Shown in pieces: positions 52,130 to 59,759 of a DNA stretch of 64,000 bases. Made by a program: the position numbers and the translations under genes. Position 1 is the first letter of the stretch; the number at the start of each line of letters is the position of its first letter. The DNA comes from Halorubrum laminariae (GTDB lineage: Archaea > Halobacteriota > Halobacteria > Halobacteriales > Haloferacaceae), in NCBI RefSeq assembly GCF_024494655.1, contig NZ_JANHDL010000001.1, positions 124,001 to 188,000 of the forward strand. The letters are read 5' to 3'. The notes beneath the pieces are model-generated. The model was given only the letters and a program-made list of their open reading frames with translations. It was not told where the DNA came from and made no database searches.

Positions 52130-52187
52130 AAAAGATCTTACTCACGGCCGCGCTCGTCAAAAGATCTTACTCACGGCCGCGCTCGTC
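52130..52187. repeat. Exact 29-bp tandem duplication at the 3' end of the pantoate kinase gene
   Basis: Bases 52130-52158 and 52159-52187 are identical, each holding AAAAGATCTTACTCACGGCC and nine more bases. The second copy contains the last codons and stop of the pantoate kinase gene; the first lies in the gap before the DICT-like gene. A perfect copy suggests a recent slippage or duplication event. Confidence 0.9.
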
Positions 52188-53024
52188 GACAATCCGCGTG
52201 CCCGCGGCGTCGATCCGGCAGACCTCGGGGTCGTAGCCGGCGTCCGAGAGCCCGGTCCCGAGCGCGAAGACGGTGCGGCCGAGCATCGCCATCGCGGCCT
52301 CGCCGCCGACGGCCTCGACCGCGTCGATCGCGGTGTCGACTTCAGGAACGAGGAGGTCGGCCGAGCGAGCGAACTCGCGGGCCACAGCCATCATCGTCGG
52401 AAGCCGCGGGTCGGCGCGGACGCGTTCGAGCGCAGTCACTCCGGCAGCCGAGAGTGCGGTCGTGTCGCCGCCCAACACCGTCTCCGTCGACAGTTCACCG
52501 AACGTGACGTACTCGATGCGGGCGTCTGCGGGGATCCCGTCAAGCGCGCCGAACCCGGGTGCGCCGGGTTCGAGTCGGATCGGGACACCGCCGCGCGCCT
52601 GCGCGACCACGTCGCCGAGGCCGGTACCTCGACGGACCTCCGACTCGTGGGCGATGCGGACGAGGTCGTTCTCCGAGCGGCCGCGGTCGAACGCCCGGTT
52701 CGCCGCGACGGCGGTCCCCAGCGCGGCCGCGCCGGAAACGCCGAACCCGGCACCGATCGGCAGGTCAGCCGTGACCGCGACATCGACCGCGGGCACGTCG
52801 AGCGCGTCGAGCACGTCCTCGACCGCGCCGATCGCGCTGGGCTCACCGTCGAGGAGCCGGGTGCCGCCGTCACCGCTGGCCGCCGACACGTCGACGGTGA
52901 CGCCGTCAGTCAGCGTCACGCCCGCGCCCCGCGACCCGGCGGCGGCCGGCCGGTCGTCGGGATGCGCGCTGAAGAAGGCCGTGACGTGTCCCGGGACGAA
53001 CACGGTCGCCCGCTGCCTGCTCAT
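52167..53024 (-). CDS. pok: Pantoate kinase (archaeal CoA biosynthesis)
   Basis: The 285-residue GHMP-superfamily kinase has the glycine-rich ATP loop DLPIGAGFGVSGAAALG and a C-terminal GHMP region (GEAAMAMLGRTVFALGTGL). Its N-terminus (ATVFVPGHVTAFFSAHPDD) and the middle ESEVRRGTGLGDVVAQARGG match archaeal pantoate kinase, which phosphorylates pantoate before phosphopantothenate synthetase. The ATG at 53024 is chosen because it directly precedes the conserved start. Its 3' end lies within the 29-bp tandem repeat. Confidence 0.88.
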   Translation of the reverse strand: MSRQRATVFVPGHVTAFFSAHPDDRPAAAGSRGAGVTLTDGVTVDVSAASGDGGTRLLDGEPSAIGAVEDVLDALDVPAVDVAVTADLPIGAGFGVSGAAALGTAVAANRAFDRGRSENDLVRIAHESEVRRGTGLGDVVAQARGGVPIRLEPGAPGFGALDGIPADARIEYVTFGELSTETVLGGDTTALSAAGVTALERVRADPRLPTMMAVAREFARSADLLVPEVDTAIDAVEAVGGEAAMAMLGRTVFALGTGLSDAGYDPEVCRIDAAGTRIVDERGRE

Positions 53025-53144
53025 GCTCTGCCGGAGGTTCGGCCGTCGATTAACGGTTGTTATCCGCGATGACGACACCGCGGGTCTCACAGAGCGCGGC
53101 GGACACCGCAGGCGGTAAGTAGGGGCCACACGAACCCCGGACGT

Positions 53145-53693
53145 ATGCGAAATCAGTTGCGTCCCCTCCTCGCCGCCGCGCTGGCGATGCTATTCCCGGG
53201 GCTCGGCCACCTCGTCTTGCGTCGGTGGGGACGGGCGCTGCTGTGGCACCTGACCATCGTCGCCGGCGGCGTAGCGCTTTTCGCGTTCTACGACGTGACC
53301 GTATCGGGCTCGATCACCGCTCCGGCCGAGGCGGCCGACGCCGCCGCGTCGCTCCCGCTCGACATCACCGTCTCGCTTGTCCTCTTATACGGGCTGTCGG
53401 CGATCGACGCGTACGTCGTGGGTCGCGCCGACGCCGCCGCGCGCGAGCGGACCGACGCCACCGCCGAAGCGATCCGCCGCCGCGCCGCGAGTGCCGAGGA
53501 CAGCGACGGCACCGACGGCGACGACGCGCAGCGGTCACAGTCTCCGGTCGCCGCAGTCACCGGATCGGACGCCGAGCCAGCGGAGGTCGAGCCGGCGGAG
53601 GTCGAGTGTCCGCACTGCGGCAAAGAGACCGACGCCGACCTCGACTTCTGTCACTGGTGTACGGAGCCGCTCCCGTGGGCCGATGAGACGTGA
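53145..53693 (+). CDS. Membrane protein with C-terminal zinc ribbon
   Basis: The 182-residue protein has an N-terminal pair of helices (LRPLLAAALAMLFPGLGHLV and ALLWHLTIVAGGVALFAFYD) plus a third (ITVSLVLLYGLSAIDAYVVG), then an acidic Ala/Thr-rich linker and a C-terminal zinc ribbon (CPHCGKETDADLDFCHWC). The GLGH segment occurs in TM2-like membrane proteins. Function unknown; the zinc ribbon would be cytosolic. It is divergent from the pantoate kinase gene. Confidence 0.75.
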   Translation: MRNQLRPLLAAALAMLFPGLGHLVLRRWGRALLWHLTIVAGGVALFAFYDVTVSGSITAPAEAADAAASLPLDITVSLVLLYGLSAIDAYVVGRADAAARERTDATAEAIRRRAASAEDSDGTDGDDAQRSQSPVAAVTGSDAEPAEVEPAEVECPHCGKETDADLDFCHWCTEPLPWADET

Positions 53694-53786
53694 TCCAGAT
53701 CCCTTCTCACAGCTGATAACTGCGGAGCAACTATCATATATCGCCGTCGTGATGTCGAGAGTACGGACGCGAACGACGGACGGAAC

Positions 53787-54290
53787 ATGAGTCTGAATCC
53801 ACGGAGATACGACGTACGGGAGCTGCGTCAGATCGCGGGCGCACCGCGAGTCGACGTAGACGAAGCGGCTCGGGAGCAGCCGCTTCGGCAGCCGAACCGG
53901 AGTCGAGCGGAGCAAGCCGCCCGCTCGGCCGCGTTCACCGAGCTGCTCCAGCGTCAGCGAGGACAGCGGCTGTCCGCCGGCGACGGGACTCGACCCGATG
54001 ACGCCGAAAACCGCCCGTATCTGCGAGCGGTTCCGGCCTCGCCGGAGGCGGAACACGAACTCGGCGAGTGGCTCGGCTACCTCGTCGACGTCGGCGGACA
54101 TCTACGCAGTCGCGACGCGCTGTCGTACTACGCCGAACTCGGCTGGATCGAATCCGACGCGGTCGACGCGCTGACGCGCCGGCTGGAGGGGTTCAACGCC
54201 CCACGGTACGATCGGCCATTTACCCCCGCGGACCATCGGATCAGCCTCGTCTCCATCGTCCGGATCGCTTCGTGTGCGAGTGAACCATGA
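53787..54290 (+). CDS. FlaD/E-domain protein coupled to the actin gene
   Basis: The 167-residue protein has a variable N-terminal half and a C-terminal FlaD/FlaE-like domain (RPYLRAVPASPEAEHELGEW, LGYLVDVGGHLRSRDALSYY, AELGWIESDAVDALTRRLEG), known from archaellum accessory proteins and some chemotaxis partners. No archaellum genes are nearby. Its stop overlaps the ATG of the following actin-like gene in ATGA (54287-54290), so the two are translationally coupled and probably work together. Confidence 0.7.
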   Translation: MSLNPRRYDVRELRQIAGAPRVDVDEAAREQPLRQPNRSRAEQAARSAAFTELLQRQRGQRLSAGDGTRPDDAENRPYLRAVPASPEAEHELGEWLGYLVDVGGHLRSRDALSYYAELGWIESDAVDALTRRLEGFNAPRYDRPFTPADHRISLVSIVRIASCASEP

Positions 54291-55339
54291 GCGACGACGA
54301 ATCCACGGATATCAACGAATCGGATGAACCGGCAGCGGTGGGCGTGAAACTCGGCAGCACTCGGACGGTGCTCGACATCCCCGACGGGCGGGGCGGTCGC
54401 GAGCGACACTCCATACTCACCTGTCTGGCGACCTACGAGGACGCCATCACCGGCGAAGAGAAGGTGCTGTTCGGCGAGGAAGCGGCGGTCGAGTACCCGG
54501 ACACGGTGCGGTTTATGCTCCGGTCCGGACTTCCCGAAGACGACGAGAGTGTCGCCGACGCCGAGCGGTTCTTCGAGGCGGTCGTGGACGCCCACGACGT
54601 GCCCGAAGAGAGCGCCGTCGTCTACGCGGTGCCGACCATCGACAACGAGGAGGGCGTCGAGAACCTCAAGCGGGTGATCGAAGGGTCGTCGATCGGCCAG
54701 ATCGAGGCCCGGAGCTTCCCCGAGTCGCTGTGCGGGTCGATCCCCGCCTACGGCGACGGGCTCGACGCGATTGACGAGGTATTCCTCTCGGTCAACATGG
54801 GATCGACCACGCTCGAGGCGTGCGCCTACCGGCGCGGCGAGCAGCTCTCACCGTTCTCGACCGGCTCGGTGACGGGCAACGAGGTCGACCGCTGGATCGT
54901 CGCCGCCGTCGAAGAGGAGAGCCAAGGTCGCGTCCACATCGATCGGACGACCGCACGGGAGTACAAGGAGGAGCACGCCGACGTGTACGACTTCGAGCCG
55001 TTCACGGACGTGGTGCAGCAGCCCGGCGGCGGGAGCCACGAGTTCACCGTCGACCGCGGCGTCCGCGGCCCGGTCGACCGCTACATCGACGACGCCGTCG
55101 ACGCGGTCGCCAACGAGTTCCTCCCGGAGCTCGCGAACGATCACATGAAGCCGTACCAGCTCGCGTTGGGTCGCCCGATCGCCGTCACCGGCGGAATGGC
55201 GTGTATCCCCGGGCTCACCGAAGAGTTCGAATCACGGCTTTCGGACGTGCTCGACCGCGACATCGAGGTCGTCTCCCCTGAGGACCCCGCGACGGCCGCC
55301 GCCGAAGGCGCGGCCCGGATCGCGGAACGCCTCGTGTAA
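54287..55339 (+). CDS. Actin-like ATPase, salactin type
   Basis: The 350-residue protein has an ASKHA (actin/Hsp70-fold) layout: phosphate-1 region VGVKLGSTRTVLDIP, connect and phosphate-2 motif VFLSVNMGSTTLEACAYRRG, and adenosine motif IAVTGGMACIPGLTEEF. This matches the haloarchaeal actin homologue described in Halobacterium as salactin, which forms dynamically unstable filaments and affects DNA partitioning. An acidic N-terminal extension is present. It is coupled to the FlaD/E-domain gene and is convergent with the kwaB gene, 14 bp apart. Confidence 0.8.
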   Translation: MSDDESTDINESDEPAAVGVKLGSTRTVLDIPDGRGGRERHSILTCLATYEDAITGEEKVLFGEEAAVEYPDTVRFMLRSGLPEDDESVADAERFFEAVVDAHDVPEESAVVYAVPTIDNEEGVENLKRVIEGSSIGQIEARSFPESLCGSIPAYGDGLDAIDEVFLSVNMGSTTLEACAYRRGEQLSPFSTGSVTGNEVDRWIVAAVEEESQGRVHIDRTTAREYKEEHADVYDFEPFTDVVQQPGGGSHEFTVDRGVRGPVDRYIDDAVDAVANEFLPELANDHMKPYQLALGRPIAVTGGMACIPGLTEEFESRLSDVLDRDIEVVSPEDPATAAAEGAARIAERLV

Positions 55340-55353
55340 TCAGAGCGACATCA

Positions 55354-56319
55354 CTACCGTTGTTCTTTGCCATACACTTGGAAGCGAGATGAATCGACGG
55401 GAGATACGAGATGATCATTGTTGAACAGACGAATCACGTCCCAAACACGATGCCCATCTGGGATCTCAATACCTTCCTTTCCATCCCCGTTCTCGCGAAT
55501 ATCCAATTCCAAACCAAATTCGTCAATTATTGCCTTTGCTTGCTGCATGTCCAGATCCGAGGTGATTCCCGACTGAGATACCTCATACAGCTTCCGCATT
55601 TTTGTTCGATGGTTGTACACACGCTCTCGGAATTCGCTCATATTATGTATCAGCACATTGCTGTCCTTGATGGTTCTAAATGTCTCAACAGCGGTGTTCT
55701 CAAGTTCTTCAACCCAATCAAACGTATCCTCGAAGCTACGCTGTTTGAAGATGAAGAACTGGCCATCAAAATAGATTGCATCAATCTTCTGAGGTAGAGA
55801 TACGAGCTCTCCATCATTCACTTTGTTGTACTCTTGGTCTTGGAGCATCATCCAGCCCTTGCGATTCATTTCGATGACCTGTCTGTTGGTATAGCCCCGA
55901 AATGCGACCAACATCTTACCGTCGCTGTTCTTCAATCGAATCGCCTGGAAGTCGGGTCTGGGCTCCTCGTACGAGGATTCCGGCAAGTCGTTCTCCGTGA
56001 ACAACTCTTCTATTGAATCGGACATCGGGAAGTCGTCCCGATCACAGTACTGGATTGGCTGTGGGTCACGATTGATATTCGAAAGGTCGTATTCCTCAAA
56101 CTCTGTCTTTCCATCCCGGTAATTCTCGATCCGCTTTTTCAGACGGCTCTTCACTAGATCTTGAATGTCATTAGCAATCCGCTGGTTGATCGGAACTTCG
56201 CCGAATTCGAACTCAAGACCATCATTAGAGTTCTGTTCACGAGCGACAACAATATCGCGAGTTGACCCATGGCCCATCCCAAATGTTCGTGCATCTTCCA
56301 GATCACTAATATCAGTCAT
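55354..56319 (-). CDS. kwaB: Kiwa defence protein KwaB (DUF4868)
   Basis: The 321-residue protein has the DUF4868 pattern of KwaB: IDAIYFDGQFFIFKQRSFED, a helical NHRTKMRKLYEVSQSG stretch, and the C-terminal DVIRLFNNDHLVSPVDSSRF with YGKE. In Kiwa, KwaB acts with the membrane sensor KwaA against phage replication. The upstream gene is a small membrane protein of the expected type. Codon use and base composition are AT-richer than in the neighbouring chromosome, suggesting transfer. Confidence 0.83.
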   Translation of the reverse strand: MTDISDLEDARTFGMGHGSTRDIVVAREQNSNDGLEFEFGEVPINQRIANDIQDLVKSRLKKRIENYRDGKTEFEEYDLSNINRDPQPIQYCDRDDFPMSDSIEELFTENDLPESSYEEPRPDFQAIRLKNSDGKMLVAFRGYTNRQVIEMNRKGWMMLQDQEYNKVNDGELVSLPQKIDAIYFDGQFFIFKQRSFEDTFDWVEELENTAVETFRTIKDSNVLIHNMSEFRERVYNHRTKMRKLYEVSQSGITSDLDMQQAKAIIDEFGLELDIRENGDGKEGIEIPDGHRVWDVIRLFNNDHLVSPVDSSRFQVYGKEQR

Positions 56320-56353
56320 GGGTACTCTCTCTTTATCACATACCTTCGCTCAA

Positions 56354-56902
56354 TCACCTATTACTTACGGTGATGTGGACACGTTCACTCAATTCAACCG
56401 TGGTTACGGTATCCTCTTCTAGGTCAATATCCCGATCTGCCACCAACATGTTAGTCCCGCGACCACCATCCTTGATTTCATAGATATCGTACCCCATCAC
56501 GGCCAATATCGGATTGACGTGTAGGTGTGCGGAACGGATTTGGATGGCACCGAGCACGAAAAAGAACAAAGTGAAAATCACCCAGTTCTCCCACAATGCG
56601 TAGTCAAGGCTCACGAAAGGGAATATATACGGGATGAGATAACTGGTAAGAAGATCGTGACGGCTCTTGTATGACTCAATGTCTCGGAACTTCGGTTCCT
56701 TTTGCTTGCGGATAGTAATCGCTTCCCGAAGTACGATACCGGAAATAAGTGTCATCAAGACGAATAGAAGTGAAATCCACGGGAACTGAACTCCGTAGAC
56801 AGTGTATGTGATATCGTGGGCTTTCACCGCCATGGCAAGCCACAGGGGAATATAGGAACTCAAAAAGAGCCCTACTTTGACCCACCCACGATAGTCTGCC
56901 AT
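56354..56902 (-). CDS. kwaA: Kiwa membrane protein KwaA-like
   Basis: The 182-residue protein has four predicted helices (WVKVGLFLSSYIPLWLAMAV; PWISLLFVLMTLISGIVL; LLTSYLIPYIFPFVSL; WVIFTLFFFVLGAIQI) and a C-terminal cytosolic region beginning NPILAVMGYDIYEI. Size, topology and place directly before kwaB fit KwaA, the membrane component that detects phage infection. Sequence alone is less certain than for KwaB. It lies 34 bp upstream of kwaB. Confidence 0.72.
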   Translation of the reverse strand: MADYRGWVKVGLFLSSYIPLWLAMAVKAHDITYTVYGVQFPWISLLFVLMTLISGIVLREAITIRKQKEPKFRDIESYKSRHDLLTSYLIPYIFPFVSLDYALWENWVIFTLFFFVLGAIQIRSAHLHVNPILAVMGYDIYEIKDGGRGTNMLVADRDIDLEEDTVTTVELSERVHITVSNR

Positions 56903-57014
56903 GACTAGTACTTGTTGGTGCAGGGGGATGGACTTTTCCCATCAATTTGCAGCGTACGCCGCCCGTAGCGAGCCATCCCACATTGAACCACAGGACGCAG
57001 TGACCAGAGACGAG

Positions 57015-58292
57015 CTAGGCACTTTTGTACAATTCTTTTTCCCAGTCGATCTCGGGCTCGGTAGACATCTCCGGTGAGCCCTTCTTCAAGATCAGACACC
57101 GGTCAATTGTTTCTCGCCCTTCGTCATCCTCATCATGATCGTATTTCAATCGGTTGAAAACAACATAGCTGCGGTTTTCCACGTCATAGGCATCATCAAT
57201 AATCCCATGAACGTCAAAATCCGTGTACTGTTGGGCTTCTTCCGCGATAATCGCTGCCGTGTTGAGTATCTGTTTTCGATTGGACAAGTGCTTTCGAACG
57301 TCACCGACAATTAATACCGCGACGCTGTCTGGCGCGAGTACATCATACATCTCCCGCAGACACTCACGCATGAACTCCCGATACTTATCCGTATCTTGGG
57401 TACTGACAAGGTTATCCCGTTCATCCTCACGTGGGGTATTCAGCCACCAAAGTCGAATCCAATTATTCCAATCGTAGTTCAGCGTCTGCATATATGGTGG
57501 TGACGTGACGATGAGATCCGCTGTCTCTGATTCAAAAGGGAGATCGGTGGCGTTTGATTGCGTAATCTTTGTTTGTGAGCTTACCCACGGAGGAATAAAG
57601 TCTTCTTGGGCTAATTCATGTTTTTGTATGGCCTTGGGACGAATATCACGCTCTGGAAGTTCAAGATCGTGTTTCTCGGCATACTCGCGAACATAGTTCG
57701 CGGTTCCCGAGTACGTGTCCTTTGTTTGAAGCGAGAGGAACATTTGACTCGGGCCGTGAAGGATGCCGCACATCACTGCTTTGAGATACATCGCTTTCGG
57801 GCTATCATCGTCATGCAGCACTTCTCGCAACCGAAGGATTTGATCCAGCGTATAGTCCGAATAGAACACCTGTAGATCTTCGTTGTCTAGTAGTCGCATC
57901 CCGGTGTTATCAACCGATGCTGCTTCGTCTAGTTTCTCGTCGAGATACTCCTCAAAATTCTCAGGGTTGACCGGATTGCATTTGGCTTTTGACAGCGTAT
58001 AAGCATAGCAAAATATATCGTTCCCGTATCCTTTTCGGTTATGAAGAGCTGCTTCCAGCGGAGTCGTTCCACCTCCAGAGAATGGGTCAAGAACGGAATC
58101 TCCAACGTCACTAAACCGGCGAATAAAGTAGTGGGCGAGAGCGGGCGGGAATCCTCCAATATAGGGTGAGAGTCGGTGGAGGCTGTGACCCCAGCCTCGA
58201 GGGGCTTCTTTCCACGTTGATTGAAGTCCTGTTGTATTTTCTGCAATTAGATCATCCGTACTTATCGAAGCGCCCTCAGTTGTTTTTGACAT
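57015..58292 (-). CDS. DNA methyltransferase (N4/N6 amino type, motif I before SPPY)
   Basis: The 425-residue protein has the SAM-binding motif VLDPFSGGGTTPLEAA near residue 70 and the catalytic motif DLIVTSPPYMQTLNYDWNNW near residue 260, with about 180 residues between them as a likely target-recognition region. It should methylate an exocyclic amino group of cytosine or adenine in the cell's own DNA. It sits between NurA-like and KwaA genes in the same orientation and is probably the modification part of the defence cassette. Its base composition is AT-rich like the neighbours. Confidence 0.85.
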   Translation of the reverse strand: MSKTTEGASISTDDLIAENTTGLQSTWKEAPRGWGHSLHRLSPYIGGFPPALAHYFIRRFSDVGDSVLDPFSGGGTTPLEAALHNRKGYGNDIFCYAYTLSKAKCNPVNPENFEEYLDEKLDEAASVDNTGMRLLDNEDLQVFYSDYTLDQILRLREVLHDDDSPKAMYLKAVMCGILHGPSQMFLSLQTKDTYSGTANYVREYAEKHDLELPERDIRPKAIQKHELAQEDFIPPWVSSQTKITQSNATDLPFESETADLIVTSPPYMQTLNYDWNNWIRLWWLNTPREDERDNLVSTQDTDKYREFMRECLREMYDVLAPDSVAVLIVGDVRKHLSNRKQILNTAAIIAEEAQQYTDFDVHGIIDDAYDVENRSYVVFNRLKYDHDEDDEGRETIDRCLILKKGSPEMSTEPEIDWEKELYKSA

Positions 58293-58381
58293 GAAAAGGT
58301 ATTCTTACCAAGACAAATATTCGCGAGTCGTGTTAATCTTGCGCATCGCGACGGGATTGCAAGAACCGCAAGACTGCGCCA

Positions 58382-59758
58382 CTACGATGATCCGTTATTA
58401 AGTGCCCCTTTGGAGAACAATTCAAGTACTTTCGATCCAGTTTTGAGAGGGATCGAAGCACGTTGATGAGCAAGCGTCACTGGGATTGTCGCATCATCGT
58501 ATAGTGCCGTTTCAACCTTTGAGATGGACTCTAGCGTCTTCCGCATCAATGGGTAGTTCATCGGATCGTACTTCTCCTCGCCGTTTGGGAGCTTGGGAAC
58601 CTTCAACATGAACACTCGTCCCGATCTCGTCCGGTAAATGAACGGCCACCCGTAGTGTTCCCTCACACCATATTCATCATCGGTTGTCCCTGTTTTCACA
58701 TACTTGTAGATGTACTCATTATCCATTTTGAGTACCGTTCCCGGTTCCATCTTGTCCCTGATCTGATCTGCATGATCTTTGAGTTGACCGCTTTTCTCGA
58801 TTCCGACGATTATCGGTGGTGCGTACCCCAGTTCCTTCTGTCTGTTCGACACTCGTGCAATCGTTTGCAGAATTGGTTTATGTAAGAACGATCCTGTCCC
58901 GTAGATGGCCAGTGGCCCGTCGATAATAAACCCGACACGAGAGAGACGCTCCGGATTCTCCTCGGAAAGATACAACAGGTATGCGCACATCGTTAAGTGC
59001 TCAAACACCTGCATAATATCTGATATCGCAGTTCTATTCGACTGACTTTCGCTCACTCGTTCATGTGTTCGAAGGGCATCAGTCGGGTAGACTTCTGTGT
59101 CGCATTTGGGGCAGTGCCCGAAGTCGTCAACACTGGTGTGAATATGAAGTTCGGAACGACGCTCACCGGTGTTAGCCGGACAGTCTGGATTGGGGCATCG
59201 ATACACGTCCACCGTGTTCTCATCGATTAGGCGTGGATCGGCCTGAATCACGTCAAGGTAGATCTCTAGGAGGGATCTTCCCTCGATTTCGCGTGTTTTG
59301 AACGTGTCGTAAATGTGTTTCCGCCAACTCTCAACGGTTGTTTCCGCATCGTCTCGAATGTAGTTACTGCTCGGGAGAACGATATCCTGGAGGGAACTGT
59401 CATCGATCTCTTCGACGCGCGCCGGGTCAACGAATCGCTCTGATTCCTGTTCGTCGAGCAGGTCGAGCTTGGTGAGAACAGCTGCGATTTGAACGAATCC
59501 AATACGATTGCTCGGGTAGTCATCATTCGTTGGAACTTCCTGGAGTGACCCATCTATCGAGAGGAAGTAACTCGGGTCAATGCCCTCGTTCGGAAGATCT
59601 TCCAATGCATAGCTATTGTCTTCGATCGGGGCTTCGTCCGGGTCTACCTCCTTTGTGCTGAACCCGTCGAGTTCCTCCTGAACTAACTCGTTTTCGATGA
59701 TTGGAACGTGCCCTAGCCGTTGCGCTGTCTCATACGTATTCCCACTCTCGTACGGCAT
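58382..59758 (-). CDS. NurA-domain nuclease
   Basis: The 458-residue protein has the NurA first catalytic Asp motif in SYFLSIDGSLQEV, a second acidic motif FIIDGPLAIYGTG, and GIEKSGQLKDHADQI and VRDHYGW-like elements toward the end. A zinc finger is inserted (CPNPDCPANTGERR then GHCPKCD). NurA is the 5'-3' DNA end-resection nuclease that works with HerA. The gene starts one base after the HerA stop, so the two are a coupled pair. An ATG 111 nt upstream would overlap HerA and is rejected. Catalytic role in defence is inferred from context. Confidence 0.78.
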   Translation of the reverse strand: MPYESGNTYETAQRLGHVPIIENELVQEELDGFSTKEVDPDEAPIEDNSYALEDLPNEGIDPSYFLSIDGSLQEVPTNDDYPSNRIGFVQIAAVLTKLDLLDEQESERFVDPARVEEIDDSSLQDIVLPSSNYIRDDAETTVESWRKHIYDTFKTREIEGRSLLEIYLDVIQADPRLIDENTVDVYRCPNPDCPANTGERRSELHIHTSVDDFGHCPKCDTEVYPTDALRTHERVSESQSNRTAISDIMQVFEHLTMCAYLLYLSEENPERLSRVGFIIDGPLAIYGTGSFLHKPILQTIARVSNRQKELGYAPPIIVGIEKSGQLKDHADQIRDKMEPGTVLKMDNEYIYKYVKTGTTDDEYGVREHYGWPFIYRTRSGRVFMLKVPKLPNGEEKYDPMNYPLMRKTLESISKVETALYDDATIPVTLAHQRASIPLKTGSKVLELFSKGALNNGSS

Positions 59759-59759
59759 T

